Source: Chloroflexota bacterium
GTDB taxonomy: Bacteria; Chloroflexota; Limnocylindria; Limnocylindrales; CSP1-4
Reading direction: 5' to 3'
DNA length: 20,297 nucleotides
Assembly: GCA_017882025.1 (NCBI GenBank)
Contig: JADGQG010000011.1
Coordinates: 1 to 20,297, forward strand
The notes below the pieces were generated by a model that saw only the letters and a list, made by a program, of their open reading frames with translations, ran no database searches and had not been told where the DNA came from. The position numbers were made by a program, and so were the translations under genes. Positions 9,756 through 16,769 of this stretch are shown here, piece after piece (position 1 is the first letter of the stretch; each line of letters starts with the position of its first letter).

Positions 9756-9761
9756 AGGAGG
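9756..9761 (+). promoter_or_regulatory. Strong ribosome binding site of ssb
   Basis: A perfect AGGAGG lies 10 nt before the ATG at 9772. It fixes the start of ssb and rules out the much longer open frame that begins at 9376 inside the upstream gene. In the remaining 9564-9755 gap I see no convincing promoter or terminator, only GC-rich sequence. Confidence 0.75.
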
Positions 9762-9771
9762 AATCGGACCC

Positions 9772-10239
9772 ATGAACAAGGTTCTGCTCACCGGCCGCCT
9801 CACGCGCGACCCGGAGCTGCGCGTGCTCGCCAGCGGCAAGAACGTCACGACGTTCTCCGTGGCCACGAACGAGTACGTCGGCAACGGCAAGGAGAAGGCC
9901 GAGTTCCACTCGGTGGTCGCGTGGGACCGGCTCGCCGACATCTGTGGCAGCTACCTCGGCAAGGGGATGACGGTCGCGATCGAGGGCCGGATCCAGACCC
10001 GGCAGTGGGACGACGATCGCGGCGCGCACCACTGGAAGACCGAGATCGTGGCGGCGGCGGTCGAGATGCTCTCGGGACGGCACAAGAAGGACTACGCGGC
10101 CGACGCGCTGGCGGTCCAGGCGAACGCGCTCGGGGTCGAGCCGGCCGGACCGGCCGAGGGCGTCGACGATGACGACGAGGCGGAGCCGAGCGTCGCGCCC
10201 GGCGACCCGGAGCCGGTCGAGGCGGTCCTCGTCGCCTGA
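9772..10239 (+). CDS. ssb: Single-stranded DNA-binding protein with atypical C-terminus
   Basis: Binds and protects single-stranded DNA in replication, repair or recombination. The protein has 155 residues. The OB fold spans about residues 1-105: NKVLLTGRLTRDPELRVL at the start, TTFSVATNE, FHSVVAWDRLADICGSYLGKG in the middle, and VAIEGRIQTRQW before the last strand. The tail (about 115-155) is acidic and proline-rich with DDDDEAEP. It ends PVEAVLVA rather than in the DDDIPF-like tip through which most bacterial SSBs recruit partner proteins. Other frames near the end do not restore such a tip. The gene stands alone, not beside rpsF and rpsR, so it may be a second, specialised SSB; that last point is inference. 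Confidence 0.92.
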   Translation: MNKVLLTGRLTRDPELRVLASGKNVTTFSVATNEYVGNGKEKAEFHSVVAWDRLADICGSYLGKGMTVAIEGRIQTRQWDDDRGAHHWKTEIVAAAVEMLSGRHKKDYAADALAVQANALGVEPAGPAEGVDDDDEAEPSVAPGDPEPVEAVLVA

Positions 10240-10255
10240 TCGCGCACGCTTCGCT

Positions 10256-10293
10256 CGCGACGGGCGCCGACCTCCCCTCCGACGCCCGTCGCG
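10256..10293. terminator. Hairpin between convergent ssb and oppF
   Basis: GCGACGGGCG (10257-10266) and CGCCCGTCGC (10283-10292) are perfect inverted repeats. One more outer C-G pair makes 11 bp, around a 16-nt loop. The hairpin starts 17 nt after the ssb stop and lies 14 nt past the oppF stop on the other strand, so it can serve both convergent transcripts. No T-run follows on either strand, so efficiency as an intrinsic terminator is uncertain. Confidence 0.55.
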
Positions 10294-10306
10294 CTGCCCG
10301 CGGCGA

Positions 10307-11542
10307 TCAGTCGGCGACGCCCTGCGGGCGGTCCGGTGGGCCTGGCGGCGACGCATCGCCGAATTCGGCCCCTCCCGCGATGGCTCCGGCCGCGTGGGCC
10401 GGAGCGCGTCCCGTGGCCTGAAGCTGCTCGGTCGACCCGTCGACCCGGGCGGCGAAGTGGCAGGCGACCTCGTGCATCGGCCCGAGGACGCGGAACTCCG
10501 GATCGACGGTCTCGCACTCTCCCGGGTTGCCGAGCTGCTGGCGTAGCCAGCAGCGGGTGTGGAACCGGCAGCCGCTCGGCGGGTTCACCGGGGAGGGTAC
10601 GTCACCGGTGAGGATGATCCGACGGCGCCGAGACTCCACGACCGGGTCCGGGATCGGGACCGCCGAGAGGAGAGCGACGGTGTATGGATGGAGCGGGGTG
10701 CGATTGAGGTCACGTGAGCTCGCCAGCTCGACGATCCGTCCCAGGTACATCACGGCGATCCGGTCGCTGATGTGGCGGATGACCGACAGGTCGTGGGCAA
10801 TGAACAGGTACGTCAGCCCCAGGCTGTCCTGCAGCCGCTCGAGGAGGTTGATGATCTGCGCCTGGATCGAGACGTCGAGGGCGCTGATCGGCTCGTCGGC
10901 GACGATCATGTCCGGTTCGAGCGCGAGCGCCCGGGCAACGCCGATGCGCTGCCGCTGACCACCGGAGAACTCGTGCGGGTAGCGGTCAGCGTAGTCGGGG
11001 TTAAGGCCGACGGTCGAAAGAAGGTCGCGGACACGCATCCGCCGGTCGCGCTTCGCTCCAACGTCGTGGATGTCGAGCGGCTCGGCGATGATCCCGCCGG
11101 CGGTCATCCGCGGGTCGAGGCTCGCGTACGGATCCTGGAAGATCATCTGCATGCGCCGCCGCATGCCCTTGAGCCCACCCTTGTCGAGCGACGTGATGTC
11201 AACCCCGTCGAAGAGCACGCGCCCGGCCGTCGGCTCGTACAGCCGGATGATCGCGCGACCAGTCGTGCTCTTGCCGCAGCCGGACTCGCCGACCAGACCG
11301 AGCGTCTCGCCGCGCGTCATCGAGAACGAGATCCCGTCGACCGCGCGGACGTCACCGACATGGCGCTCGATGATCATCCCCTCCCTGATCGGGAAGTAGA
11401 CCTTCAGGTCCTCTACGCGCAGGAGTGCGGCGCCGTCGCCCTGTCCGTTGCCCGAACCGGACGGAGTACCACCCGCCGGCCCGCCACCCGCGGTCGTCGG
11501 CACGGGACGGCCCGTCGCGGGATCGCGATCAGAGGCCGTCAT
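10307..11542 (-). CDS. oppF: Peptide ABC importer ATPase, OppF/DppF type
   Basis: One of two cytosolic ATPases powering an oligopeptide/dipeptide importer. The protein is 411 residues, longer than the usual 320-340 through a Gly/Pro-rich N-terminal extension (about residues 1-40) and an Ala/Pro-rich C-terminal tail (about 365-411). Walker A is GESGCGKS (85-92), the Q-loop is in IFQDPYASLDP (Gln136), the ABC signature is SGGQRQR (193-199), Walker B is MIVADE (212-217), and the switch His is His250. The C-terminal oligopeptide domain has GCRFHTRC and a total of four cysteines (325, 331, 343, 361), a pattern known to bind an Fe-S cluster in some family members. The ATG at 11542 has CGGAG upstream and overlaps oppD by 14 nt. 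Peptide versus other substrate cannot be told from the ATPase. Confidence 0.93.
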   Translation of the reverse strand: MTASDRDPATGRPVPTTAGGGPAGGTPSGSGNGQGDGAALLRVEDLKVYFPIREGMIIERHVGDVRAVDGISFSMTRGETLGLVGESGCGKSTTGRAIIRLYEPTAGRVLFDGVDITSLDKGGLKGMRRRMQMIFQDPYASLDPRMTAGGIIAEPLDIHDVGAKRDRRMRVRDLLSTVGLNPDYADRYPHEFSGGQRQRIGVARALALEPDMIVADEPISALDVSIQAQIINLLERLQDSLGLTYLFIAHDLSVIRHISDRIAVMYLGRIVELASSRDLNRTPLHPYTVALLSAVPIPDPVVESRRRRIILTGDVPSPVNPPSGCRFHTRCWLRQQLGNPGECETVDPEFRVLGPMHEVACHFAARVDGSTEQLQATGRAPAHAAGAIAGGAEFGDASPPGPPDRPQGVAD

Positions 11543-12752
11543 TGCGACGCTCCGGTTCGGGCGGGATCGGCAGGCCTCCCGCGCTCGGGTACACCGAGAG
11601 CGGCCCCTCCTCGACCTGGATGCCGGCCATGAGGCCCTTGAGATCAGCGGTCACCTCGGCTGGCGCGAGGCTCAGCTCGTCGAGCATCTCGGCCGGGGGC
11701 GGTGCAGCGGTAAACCCGGCTCGCAGGGGCCGCCCGCCGCGGACCTCGTTTGGGGTCGGCGGATTGTGGCAGGCGATTCGGTGTGTCGCCTTCGGGCCGG
11801 TCATGACGACCGGCCCTCCTTCCGTGAGCGGCCGGAGTTCCGGGTTGTTCGTCCAGCACGCCTCGACCCGCCAGGCGCACCGGGGAGCGAACGGACAACC
11901 GGTCGGTGCGCGACGCATGTCGGGCGGGCGGCCCTCGATCGGGATGAGCTCCTCGCCACCCTCCTCGTCGAGACGCGGGATCGAGTGGAGGAGGCCGACG
12001 CTGTACGGGTGCGACGGACGGGCGAACAGCTCGGCCGTCGGCGCCGTCTCGACGATGAACCCGGCGTACATGACGTTGATCCGCTGCGTCATGCCGGCCA
12101 CGACACCGAGGTCGTGCGTGATGAGGATGAGCGCCGTCGAGCTCTTCGTCGTCAGCTGCGCGAGGAGCTCCAGGACCTGGGCCTGGATCGTCACGTCGAG
12201 GGCCGTCGTGGGCTCGTCGGCGATGAGCAGCTTCGGCGCGAGTGCGAGCGCCATCGCGATCATCACGCGCTGGCGCATCCCGCCCGAGAACTGGTGGGGG
12301 AAGCTCTTGAGGCGCGCGGCCGGATTGGGGATCCCGACCATGGCGAGGAGCTCGATCGCGCGCGCCCGGGCGTCCTCCTTCGACACCTTCCGATGGGCCT
12401 GGATCGTCTCGACCATCTGCTCCTGGATCGTCAGGACCGGGTTCAGGCTCGTCATTGGGTCCTGGAAGATCATCGCGATGTCGGAGCCACGGATGTCACG
12501 GACCTCGTCCTCCCGCAGCACGAGGAGATCCTGACCCTCGAAGAGCACCCGTCCGCCCTCGATCCGTCCGGCCGGCTTGGGCAGCAGGCGAATGATCGCG
12601 AGGTTCGTGACGCTCTTGCCGCAGCCCGACTCGCCGACGAGGCCGAGCCGTTCGCCCTCTTCGAGCTCGAACGTGACGCCGTTGACGGCGTGGATCGTCC
12701 CTTCGTGCGTCCGGAAGCGGACGACGAGGTCCTGGACCGACAGGAGGGCCAC
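11529..12752 (-). CDS. oppD: Peptide ABC importer ATPase, OppD/DppD type
   Basis: Second ATPase of the importer, 407 residues. Walker A is GESGCGKS (40-47), the Q-loop is in IFQDPMTSLNP (Gln97), the signature is FSGGMRQRV (about 155-162, with Met in place of the commoner Gln), Walker B is LLIADE (175-180) and the switch His is His213. SHPYSVGLLHSIPRLD introduces the C-terminal oligopeptide domain, with Cys286, Cys292, Cys299 and Cys328 (CPFAPRC, then x6, Cys), matching the Fe-S cysteine arrangement reported for DppD/OppD proteins. About 75 further residues extend past Cys328 and look like a lineage-specific tail. The start is GTG at 12752, six bases after the oppC stop. It overlaps oppF, as expected for a heterodimeric ATPase pair. 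Confidence 0.94.
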   Translation of the reverse strand: MALLSVQDLVVRFRTHEGTIHAVNGVTFELEEGERLGLVGESGCGKSVTNLAIIRLLPKPAGRIEGGRVLFEGQDLLVLREDEVRDIRGSDIAMIFQDPMTSLNPVLTIQEQMVETIQAHRKVSKEDARARAIELLAMVGIPNPAARLKSFPHQFSGGMRQRVMIAMALALAPKLLIADEPTTALDVTIQAQVLELLAQLTTKSSTALILITHDLGVVAGMTQRINVMYAGFIVETAPTAELFARPSHPYSVGLLHSIPRLDEEGGEELIPIEGRPPDMRRAPTGCPFAPRCAWRVEACWTNNPELRPLTEGGPVVMTGPKATHRIACHNPPTPNEVRGGRPLRAGFTAAPPPAEMLDELSLAPAEVTADLKGLMAGIQVEEGPLSVYPSAGGLPIPPEPERRNDGL

Positions 12753-12758
12753 CGGACG

Positions 12759-13652
12759 CTACTGCTTCAATCGCGGGTCGAGCGACTCGCGGAGGCCGTC
12801 ACCGAGCAGGTTGAAGCCGACCGCGCTCACGACGATCGCGAGGCCCGGAAAGATGATCAGCCACGGCGCCTGGCGCAGGAACTTGGTCGAATCGGTGAGC
12901 ATCGTTCCCCATTCCGGCGTTCGCGGGTCCGGCGGGCCGAGGCCGAGGAACCCCAGGCCGGCGACGTCGATGATGGCCGTCGCGAGAGCGAGGGTCGCCG
13001 CGACGATGAGCGGCGTCAGCGAGTTCGGGAGCATGTGACGGACGAGAACCCGGAACCCGCTCGCGCCGAGGGAGCGGGACGCGATCACGTAGTCCGACTC
13101 GCGCAACGAGAGCAGGCTGCCCCTCAGGATGCGGGCGAAGATCGGGACATTCACCATCGCCACCGCGAACATGATCTGGGGCAACCCGCGGTCCAGCCAG
13201 GCGACGATCCCGATCGCGAGCAGGATGCCCGGGATCGCGAGCATGACATCGACGACCCGCATCAGGACGGAGTCCACCTTGCCACCGAGGCCGCCGGCAA
13301 GCGCACCGATGAGCCCCCCGATGAACACCCCCATGACGACGGAGGCGACGCCGGCGACCAGGCTCACCCGGGCCCCGTACATCACGCGGCTCAACTCGTC
13401 GCGCCCCTGCAGGTCCGTGCCCATCAGGTGCGCCGTGTTCGGGGGCTGGAGCCGATCTGCGAGCGTGCCCGCGAGCGGAGCATAGGGTGCGATGAGCGGG
13501 GCGATGAGCGCGGTGACGACGAACAGGGCGATGAACAGGACCCCGACGAGCGCCGGCCGGTTGCGCAGCAGACGACGGAACGCATCGCTCCACAGCCCGC
13601 GGCTGGCCCGGGCCTCCACAGGGCGCCCGACGCGGATCGCAGGCGCGGCCAT
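12759..13652 (-). CDS. oppC: Peptide ABC importer permease, OppC/DppC type
   Basis: Inner-membrane permease of 297 residues. It has the OppC layout: a cytosolic N-terminal stretch, TM1 around residues 37-57 (VGVLFIALFVVTALIAPLIA), the conserved periplasmic HLMGTDLQGRDELSRVMYGARVS region, then five hydrophobic segments. The EAA-type coupling loop contains DYVIASRSLGASGFRVLVRH. The C-terminal GLGFLGLGPPDPRTPEWG and NLLGDGLRESLDPR are typical. The frame is open upstream to 13892, but ATG 13652 shares one base with the oppB stop (TGATG) and gives the usual N-terminus, so it is preferred. It pairs with OppB to form the channel. Confidence 0.94.
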   Translation of the reverse strand: MAAPAIRVGRPVEARASRGLWSDAFRRLLRNRPALVGVLFIALFVVTALIAPLIAPYAPLAGTLADRLQPPNTAHLMGTDLQGRDELSRVMYGARVSLVAGVASVVMGVFIGGLIGALAGGLGGKVDSVLMRVVDVMLAIPGILLAIGIVAWLDRGLPQIMFAVAMVNVPIFARILRGSLLSLRESDYVIASRSLGASGFRVLVRHMLPNSLTPLIVAATLALATAIIDVAGLGFLGLGPPDPRTPEWGTMLTDSTKFLRQAPWLIIFPGLAIVVSAVGFNLLGDGLRESLDPRLKQ

Positions 13653-14656
13653 CAGGCGTACCGGATCCGCGGGTTGATGAACGCATAGAGGATGTCCACG
13701 ATCAGGTTCACCGCCAGGAAGACCAGGGCGAAAATGAGGATCGTGTTCTGGACGACGAGGTAGTCTCGGTTGTTGATCGCCTCGACGACGAACCGTCCGA
13801 CGCCATTCCAGGCGAAGACGGTCTCGGTGATGACGGCCCCACCGAGAAGGCCGCCGACCTGGATGCCGATGACGGTCACGACCGGCAACCACGCGTTACG
13901 CATGATGTGGCGGCTGTTGACGCGTTTCTCCTTCAGGCCCTTCGCCCGTGCCGTCCGGACGTGGTCCTCGTTGCTCACGTCGAGGACGGAGGCCCGGGTG
14001 ATCCGGGTGATGATCGCGAGCGGGATCGAGCCGAGCGCGATCGCCGGCAGGATGAGGTGGCGAATCCCGTCGATGAACAGGTCGGGCCTCCCCATGAGGA
14101 GCGAGTCGATGAGCACGAAGTTCGACTGGATGTGGAGATTCGCCCGTGGATCGATCCGGCCGCCCGCCGGCAGGACGCCGAGCTCGACGGCGAAGATGTA
14201 CTGGAGGGTCAGGCCGAGGACGAAGACCGGGATGCTGATCCCCAGCAGCGAGACGACCGTCACCGCGCCGTCGGACCACCCCTGCGCATGCCGGGAAGCG
14301 AAGCGGCCGAGGGGGATGCCGACCCCCACCGCGTAGATCATGGCCGCCACGGTCAGCTCCAGCGTGGCGGGGAACCGGGTGAGGAGCTCGCGGAGGAGCG
14401 GCTGGTTGTTGATGACGCTCGACCCGAAGTCGCCCCGGAGCAGGCCGCCAACGTAGCCCAGGTACTGCTGCCAGAGCGGCAGGTCGAGCCCCAGGTACGC
14501 TCGCATTGCCGCCACCCGCTCGGGGGTCGCGTGCTGGCCCAGGATCGCCGTGGCCGGGTCGCCGGGCAGGAGGTGGACGAACGCGAACAGGATGATCGAC
14601 AGCCCGATCAGAACCGGGATCGCGCCGAGCAGCCGTCGAACGATGTACTTGCCCAT
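13652..14656 (-). CDS. oppB: Peptide ABC importer permease, OppB/DppB type
   Basis: Inner-membrane permease of 334 residues. It opens MGKYIVRRLLGAIPVLIGLS, the standard OppB/DppB start, with TM1 over about residues 9-30 and the HLLPGDPA motif after it. The periplasmic LGLDLPLWQQYLGYV and GDFGSS motifs follow, then multiple hydrophobic helices. The coupling loop has DHVRTARAKGLKEKRV near residues 234-249. The last TM is followed by INPRIRY, also typical. The ATG at 14656 follows a 129-nt gap that holds two strong hairpins, and the ribosome site is weak (AGGACC about 10 nt upstream). That suggests lower expression than the binding protein, as is common in such operons. Confidence 0.94.
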   Translation of the reverse strand: MGKYIVRRLLGAIPVLIGLSIILFAFVHLLPGDPATAILGQHATPERVAAMRAYLGLDLPLWQQYLGYVGGLLRGDFGSSVINNQPLLRELLTRFPATLELTVAAMIYAVGVGIPLGRFASRHAQGWSDGAVTVVSLLGISIPVFVLGLTLQYIFAVELGVLPAGGRIDPRANLHIQSNFVLIDSLLMGRPDLFIDGIRHLILPAIALGSIPLAIITRITRASVLDVSNEDHVRTARAKGLKEKRVNSRHIMRNAWLPVVTVIGIQVGGLLGGAVITETVFAWNGVGRFVVEAINNRDYLVVQNTILIFALVFLAVNLIVDILYAFINPRIRYA

Positions 14657-14711
14657 CGAGTATGGCGGTCCTGTGCTGTGCGGCCGAACCTACGCGAGCT
14701 GCCGAGTGCGG

Positions 14712-14747
14712 GTGGTCCCCCGGGGCCCGAAGCCGCCGGGGGACCAC
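14712..14747 (-). terminator. Second stem-loop between binding-protein gene and oppB
   Basis: The arms at 14712-14723 (GTGGTCCCCCGG) and 14736-14747 are perfect 12-bp inverted repeats around a 12-nt loop. No U-run follows in the direction of transcription. Together with the hairpin just upstream it could act as a leaky terminator, or as a 3' stabiliser that raises binding-protein mRNA over the permease and ATPase mRNA. Confidence 0.5.
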
Positions 14748-14753
14748 TTCATG

Positions 14754-14782
14754 CGTGACGCGCGCCGCGGGCGTGCGTCACG
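14754..14782 (-). terminator. First stem-loop after the binding-protein gene
   Basis: CGTGACGC (14754-14761) and GCGTCACG (14775-14782) pair perfectly. The stem extends inwards by a G-U and four more pairs to a three-base loop, 13 pairs in all. It begins three bases after the TAG stop at 14786-14788. No U-tract follows. Its immediate position after the stop codon fits a terminator or mRNA-end protecting hairpin. Confidence 0.5.
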
Positions 14783-14785
14783 ACG

Positions 14786-16507
14786 CTACTTGTCGAGCCA
14801 GACGCTCTGGAAGAACTCCAGCAGTGTCGGCGACGGGACGAGCCCCTTCACGTACGCCGCGGCGGCGGCGGGCGTCTTGGAGGAGCCGATCGGCACCGTC
14901 GGCATGTCGGCGAGGATCAGGTCCTGGGCCTTGGCCCAGCCCGCCTTCTGGCCGGCCTCGTCGGTGGCCTTCAGCGCGTCGACCATCGCCTGGTTCATGG
15001 CGTCGTTCTTGTAGGCGAACTCGGGGCCGGGTCCATACGGGTCACCGCGGTAGCCGAAGAACGCGGTGCTGAGGAAGTTGTCGATGCCCAGGTAGTCGCA
15101 GTTCCAGCCGATGAGCCAGGCCGGGTACTTGCCTGACTCCTCGGCCGCGAGGTAGTCGGGCGACCACGGCGCATTCTTCGGGTTCGGCTTGAAGCCGACC
15201 GCCTCGAGGTCGCGGAGAACTGCCTCGAACTCGCCCTTCGGATCGGGCATGTACGGCCGGCTGACGTTGGATGGGTACCAGAAGTCGAAGCTCAGGTCGG
15301 TCACGCCGGAGTCGGCGATCAGCTGCTTGGCCTTGTCGGGGTTGTACTCGGGGAGCGCCAGCTCCTTGACGAACAGGGTGCCGGGAGGCGCCCAGCTGCT
15401 CGCGAGGATGCCGGCCCCGCCGAAGAACGCGTCGATGATCGCCTTGCGGTTTACCGCGTACGCCATCGCCTGGCGGATCTTCAGGTTGTCGAACGGCTTG
15501 TGGGTCTGGTTCATCCCCAGGACCCCGAGATTGCAGGCGCTGCCGCGGTCGATCGACGCGAGTTTCGAATCCCCCTGGACCGTCGCGACATCGACCGGCG
15601 AGATCGTCTGGGCTAGGTCGACACCGCCGGACTGCAGGGCGTTCAGCGTCGCCGTCGCATCGGCGATCGGCTTGAACGTGATCTGGTCGAGATACGGCCC
15701 GCCGGCCGCGGCGTTCCAGTAGCTCGGGTTCTTGACGAGCGTCACGTGGTCGCCCGGCACCCACTCCTTGAACATGAACGGACCGGTGCCGACCATCGCC
15801 GGCGGCCCGCCGGTGGCGTACTTGTTGTCCTTGAAGTCCGGGGCGCTGGCGTTGCCGTCGGTGAGCGCTTTCGGGCTCGAGATGGCGAACGGCGTCAGCG
15901 TCATCTGGACGGGGAAGGACGAGTTCGGCGCCTTGAGGGTCACGACGACCGTGCTCGCGTCGGGCGCCGTCACGCCCTGGACCTGGGCCGTGATGACGAA
16001 GTCGATGTAGTACGTGTAGCCGAGGTCGACGTAGGCCTTCGGGATCTTGATCCAGCGGTCGAAGTTGACCTTCACGGCCGCGGCGTTGAGATCTGTTCCG
16101 TCATGGAACTTAACGCCCTGGCGGATCTTGAACGTGTAGTTCAGGCCGTCGGGGCTGACGCTCCACTCGGTCGCCAGTTCCGGGATGACCACGTCGCCCG
16201 TGCCGGGCTTCAGGGTGAGCAGCGTCTCCTCGACCTGCTGCGCGACATACGTCGAGGTGGCGTCGTCGACGAGCGCCGGGTCCGTCCGGTTGATGTCGCC
16301 CGGGGTGGCAACGACCAGCGTGCCGCCAGCCTTGGGCGTGCCTGCCGCCGACGTGGTCGGGGCGGTCGATGGCGCCGCCGACGTGGTCGGGGCGGTCGAT
16401 GGCGCCGCCGACGTGGCCGGGGCGGGCGTGGGCGACGCGGCGCCGCCGCAGGCCGCGACGAGAATCGCCGCAGCCGCCACAAGGGCACCTATTCGTGTGC
16501 GCACCAT
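14786..16507 (-). CDS. oppA: Peptide-binding lipoprotein of the ABC importer (solute-binding family 5)
   Basis: Extracytoplasmic receptor that delivers peptides or similar solutes to OppBC. The protein has 573 residues. The signal peptide ends in the lipobox LVAAC with lipid-modified Cys20. Residues 21-58 are an Ala/Pro/Ser/Thr linker with a duplicated ten-residue unit. The family 5 domain begins at about GGTLVVATPGDINRTDP (61-77), with LATEWSVSPDGLNYTFKIRQ and GVKFHDG (residues 111-137) as the family hallmark. The C-terminal lobe ends near the TAG at 14786. The frame is open to 16567, but ATG 16507 has an excellent AGGAGGAGGAG ribosome site and gives a proper signal peptide. It is first in the opp operon. 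The substrate is not identifiable by eye; OppA, DppA or a sugar/nickel variant is possible. Confidence 0.92.
   Translation of the reverse strand: MVRTRIGALVAAAAILVAACGGAASPTPAPATSAAPSTAPTTSAAPSTAPTTSAAGTPKAGGTLVVATPGDINRTDPALVDDATSTYVAQQVEETLLTLKPGTGDVVIPELATEWSVSPDGLNYTFKIRQGVKFHDGTDLNAAAVKVNFDRWIKIPKAYVDLGYTYYIDFVITAQVQGVTAPDASTVVVTLKAPNSSFPVQMTLTPFAISSPKALTDGNASAPDFKDNKYATGGPPAMVGTGPFMFKEWVPGDHVTLVKNPSYWNAAAGGPYLDQITFKPIADATATLNALQSGGVDLAQTISPVDVATVQGDSKLASIDRGSACNLGVLGMNQTHKPFDNLKIRQAMAYAVNRKAIIDAFFGGAGILASSWAPPGTLFVKELALPEYNPDKAKQLIADSGVTDLSFDFWYPSNVSRPYMPDPKGEFEAVLRDLEAVGFKPNPKNAPWSPDYLAAEESGKYPAWLIGWNCDYLGIDNFLSTAFFGYRGDPYGPGPEFAYKNDAMNQAMVDALKATDEAGQKAGWAKAQDLILADMPTVPIGSSKTPAAAAAYVKGLVPSPTLLEFFQSVWLDK
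16351..16410. repeat. Two exact 30-bp tandem repeats in the oppA linker
   Basis: Positions 16351-16380 and 16381-16410 are identical, and a third, partial and imperfect copy starts at 16411. The unit encodes ten residues (APSTAPTTSA in frame), so copy-number change keeps the reading frame. It lies in the linker between the lipid anchor and the ligand-binding domain, where length variation is tolerated. Confidence 0.9.
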
Positions 16508-16590
16508 GGGCTCTCCTCCTCCTGTGCAGGGCGCCGCCCCCGCGCTGGTGGCGACGACGGCGCTCATCTTCGGACCGTTGGTCGGCGCCC

Positions 16591-16619
16591 ATGCTAACGG
16601 CTCGCCGGTCCGCCGTCAC
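16591..16619 (-). promoter_or_regulatory. Candidate promoter of the opp operon
   Basis: On the minus strand GTGACG (16614-16619) and TAGCAT (16591-16596) are spaced by 17 nt, each matching the sigma-70 type consensus at four of six positions. The predicted start near 16584 gives a leader of about 77 nt before oppA. It lies downstream of the hairpin at 16645-16675, so it would be independent of rsmI transcription. A motif match only. Confidence 0.35.
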
Positions 16620-16644
16620 CGCCTGCGGCACACGACGACGGCGG

Positions 16645-16675
16645 GACGATCGCGGGGAGCGAGACGCGGATCGTC
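16645..16675 (-). terminator. Hairpin downstream of rsmI
   Basis: GACGATC (16645-16651) and GATCGTC (16669-16675) pair perfectly. Three further inner pairs (GCG with CGC) form past a single bulged G, around a 10-nt loop. It lies about 70 nt after the rsmI stop and before the opp promoter candidate, which suits an operon end. There is no U-run, as with the other gene-end hairpins here. Confidence 0.4.
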
Positions 16676-16740
16676 GCGGGCACGAGGATCGGGGTCAGGG
16701 GGAGGACGGGCAGGCGGGTGGTCGTGTCCATCCTCAGCCG

Positions 16741-16769
16741 ATCCTAGCGGTCAGGCACGGCCCCGTAAA
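16741..16769 (-). promoter_or_regulatory. Alternative promoter candidate upstream of oppA
   Basis: TTTACG (16764-16769) and TAGGAT (16741-16746) are separated by exactly 17 nt on the minus strand, each with four of six consensus matches. It overlaps the end of rsmI, including its TAG stop. A transcript from here would cross the hairpin at 16645-16675, so I rate it below the candidate at 16591. Confidence 0.25.

Noticed and set aside
9564..9771. GC-rich gap before ssb with short direct repeats (GCGCCCG)
   Set aside because: The repeats are only seven bases and unrelated to any recognisable promoter, operator or origin pattern.
11448..13688. A 746-codon open frame on the plus strand, opposite the importer genes
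   Set aside because: It lies antisense to clearly conserved oppD and oppC, is made of Arg/Asp/His-rich sequence typical of reverse frames in GC-rich DNA, and has no recognisable domain.
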